Below are positions 63,152 through 64,000 of a stretch of DNA of 64,000 nt, piece by piece. Made by a program: the position numbers and the translations under genes. Source of the stretch: Bacteroides fragilis NCTC 9343 (lineage in GTDB: Bacteria > Bacteroidota > Bacteroidia > Bacteroidales > Bacteroidaceae); the NCBI RefSeq assembly GCF_000025985.1, contig NC_003228.3, positions 2,046,001 to 2,110,000 on the forward strand. The letters run 5' to 3'. Position 1 is the first letter of the stretch. Each line of letters starts with the position of its first letter. The notes beneath the pieces are model-generated. The model was not told the origin of the DNA. It worked only from the letters and a program-made list of their open reading frames with translations, and searched no databases.

Positions 63152-64000
63152 ATGAGAAATCTTTTTAAAATTGCCGGTTTACTGGCGCTCACGGGATTTA
63201 TTTCTTCGTGTAACGACAAAGAAACTACAGCTAATTACCAGGTAATTCCTTTACCTCAGGAAATTACGACTGCTCAAAGCCAACCATTTACATTAAATGG
63301 TAGTGTAAAAATCATCTATCCGGAAGGAAATGAAAAGATGCAACGCAATGCCCAATTCCTGGCTGATTATCTGAAGAAAGCCACAGGTAAGGATTATGCC
63401 GTTGAAGCAGGTACTGAGGGCAAAGGTGCTATTCTGCTTAAGTTGGGTATGGAATCAGAAAACCCCGAAGCTTATCAGTTGAGTGTGAACGCAGATGGTG
63501 TAACTATTGCTGCTCCTACTGAAGCTGGTGTATTCTATGGTATCCAGACTTTACGTAAGTCTATTCCGGTAGCTATCGGTACAACTCCTTCATTGCCGGC
63601 TGTCGAGATTAGCGACTATCCTCGTTTTAGTTATCGTGGTGCCCATTTTGATGTAGGTCGCCATTTCTTCACAGTAGACGAAGTAAAGACATACATCGAT
63701 ATGATGGCTTTGCATAACATGAACCGTTTACACTGGCACTTAACCGAAGATCAGGGATGGAGACTTGAAATCAAGAAGTATCCTAAACTGACTGAGATCG
63801 GTTCAAAAAGATCGGAAACTGTAATCGGACGTAATTCCGGTGAATATGACGGAAAACCTTACAGTGGTTTCTATACTCAGGAAGAAGCCAGAGAAATCGT
63901 AGCGTATGCTGCAGATCGTTATATCACTGTTATTCCTGAAATCGACCTTCCGGGACATATGCAGGGAGCATTGGCCGCTTATCCGCATTTGGGATGTACA
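63152..64000 (+). CDS. GH20 beta-hexosaminidase, N-terminal part
   Basis: A lipoprotein-type GH20 (lipobox Cys20, LTGFISSCND), with its C-terminus beyond the window. The visible 283 residues include the GH20b N-terminal domain and the start of the barrel (HWHLTEDQGWRLEIKKYPKL, PEIDLPGHMQGAL). The catalytic D-E lies further on. It is 19 bp after the mannosidase gene and continues the operon. It differs from the first GH20 in its shorter N-terminus and lipid anchor. Confidence 0.92.
   Translation, partial: MRNLFKIAGLLALTGFISSCNDKETTANYQVIPLPQEITTAQSQPFTLNGSVKIIYPEGNEKMQRNAQFLADYLKKATGKDYAVEAGTEGKGAILLKLGMESENPEAYQLSVNADGVTIAAPTEAGVFYGIQTLRKSIPVAIGTTPSLPAVEISDYPRFSYRGAHFDVGRHFFTVDEVKTYIDMMALHNMNRLHWHLTEDQGWRLEIKKYPKLTEIGSKRSETVIGRNSGEYDGKPYSGFYTQEEAREIVAYAADRYITVIPEIDLPGHMQGALAAYPHLGCT

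Overview
The window looks like a gut Bacteroidales chromosome, most likely Bacteroides and close to the B. fragilis group. The evidence is three SusC/SusD pairs, Bacteroides-type -7 boxes (TAnnTTTG), a CTnDOT-style mob/tra set, and a host-glycan locus with NanH-type sialidase, hexosaminidase, sialate esterase and beta-mannosidase. It has two very different halves that meet near 32,750.

Positions 1 to about 32,750 are most of an integrative conjugative element (ICE); its left end lies before base 1. A minus-strand mobilisation block (4360 to 307) encodes MobA, the relaxase MobB and the coupling ATPase MobC. Next comes a non-coding stretch with oriT-like hairpins and a striking array of 8-bp units, then a plus-strand transfer operon (5113 to 19,382): ParA-like TraA, a DUF3408 protein that reads as ribbon-helix-helix, an acidic membrane protein, TraE, F, G, a DUF3876 lipoprotein, TraI, J, K, L, an unrecognised 388-aa protein, TraM, N, O, Q and two unrecognised proteins. 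This encodes a mating channel of VirB2, 3, 4, 6, 8, 9 and 10 types. No transfer lysozyme or primase gene is seen in the window. A minus-strand accessory block (25,654 to 19,534) encodes ArdC antirestriction, ParB, a SLOG protein, a RadC-like JAMM protein and small unknowns, with repeated GC-rich hairpins between genes. An AT-richer cargo (26,453 to 29,675) has one orphan, two lipoproteins behind duplicated 60-nt leaders, a flavodoxin/ferredoxin protein and a divergent HxlR regulator. A small gene with an early stop, two excisionase-like genes and a convergent IntDOT-like integrase close the element. No resistance gene and no RteABC-type regulator is seen.

From 32,757 to 64,000 is AT-richer glycan-foraging DNA. 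A GH29 alpha-L-fucosidase abuts the element and seems to lack its C-terminal domain, so the ICE probably inserted in its 3' end. Upstream of it lie a SusC/SusD pair, an unrelated AAA ATPase with its own operator, an alpha/beta-hydrolase esterase, and a second SusC/SusD pair paralogous to the first. Divergently, a third SusC/SusD pair is followed by a terminator and then a tight operon: sialidase, GH20 hexosaminidase, SGNH esterase, two-domain sialate O-acetylesterase, GH2 beta-mannosidase and a second GH20 cut by the window end. Together these fit stepwise dismantling of sialylated N-glycan or mucin chains: de-O-acetylation, sialic acid removal, N-acetylhexosamine removal, then mannose. All three susC genes and nanH carry a shared CCGATA-centred motif before the gene, which suggests common control. 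All functions are inferred from reading the sequence; no database search was run.
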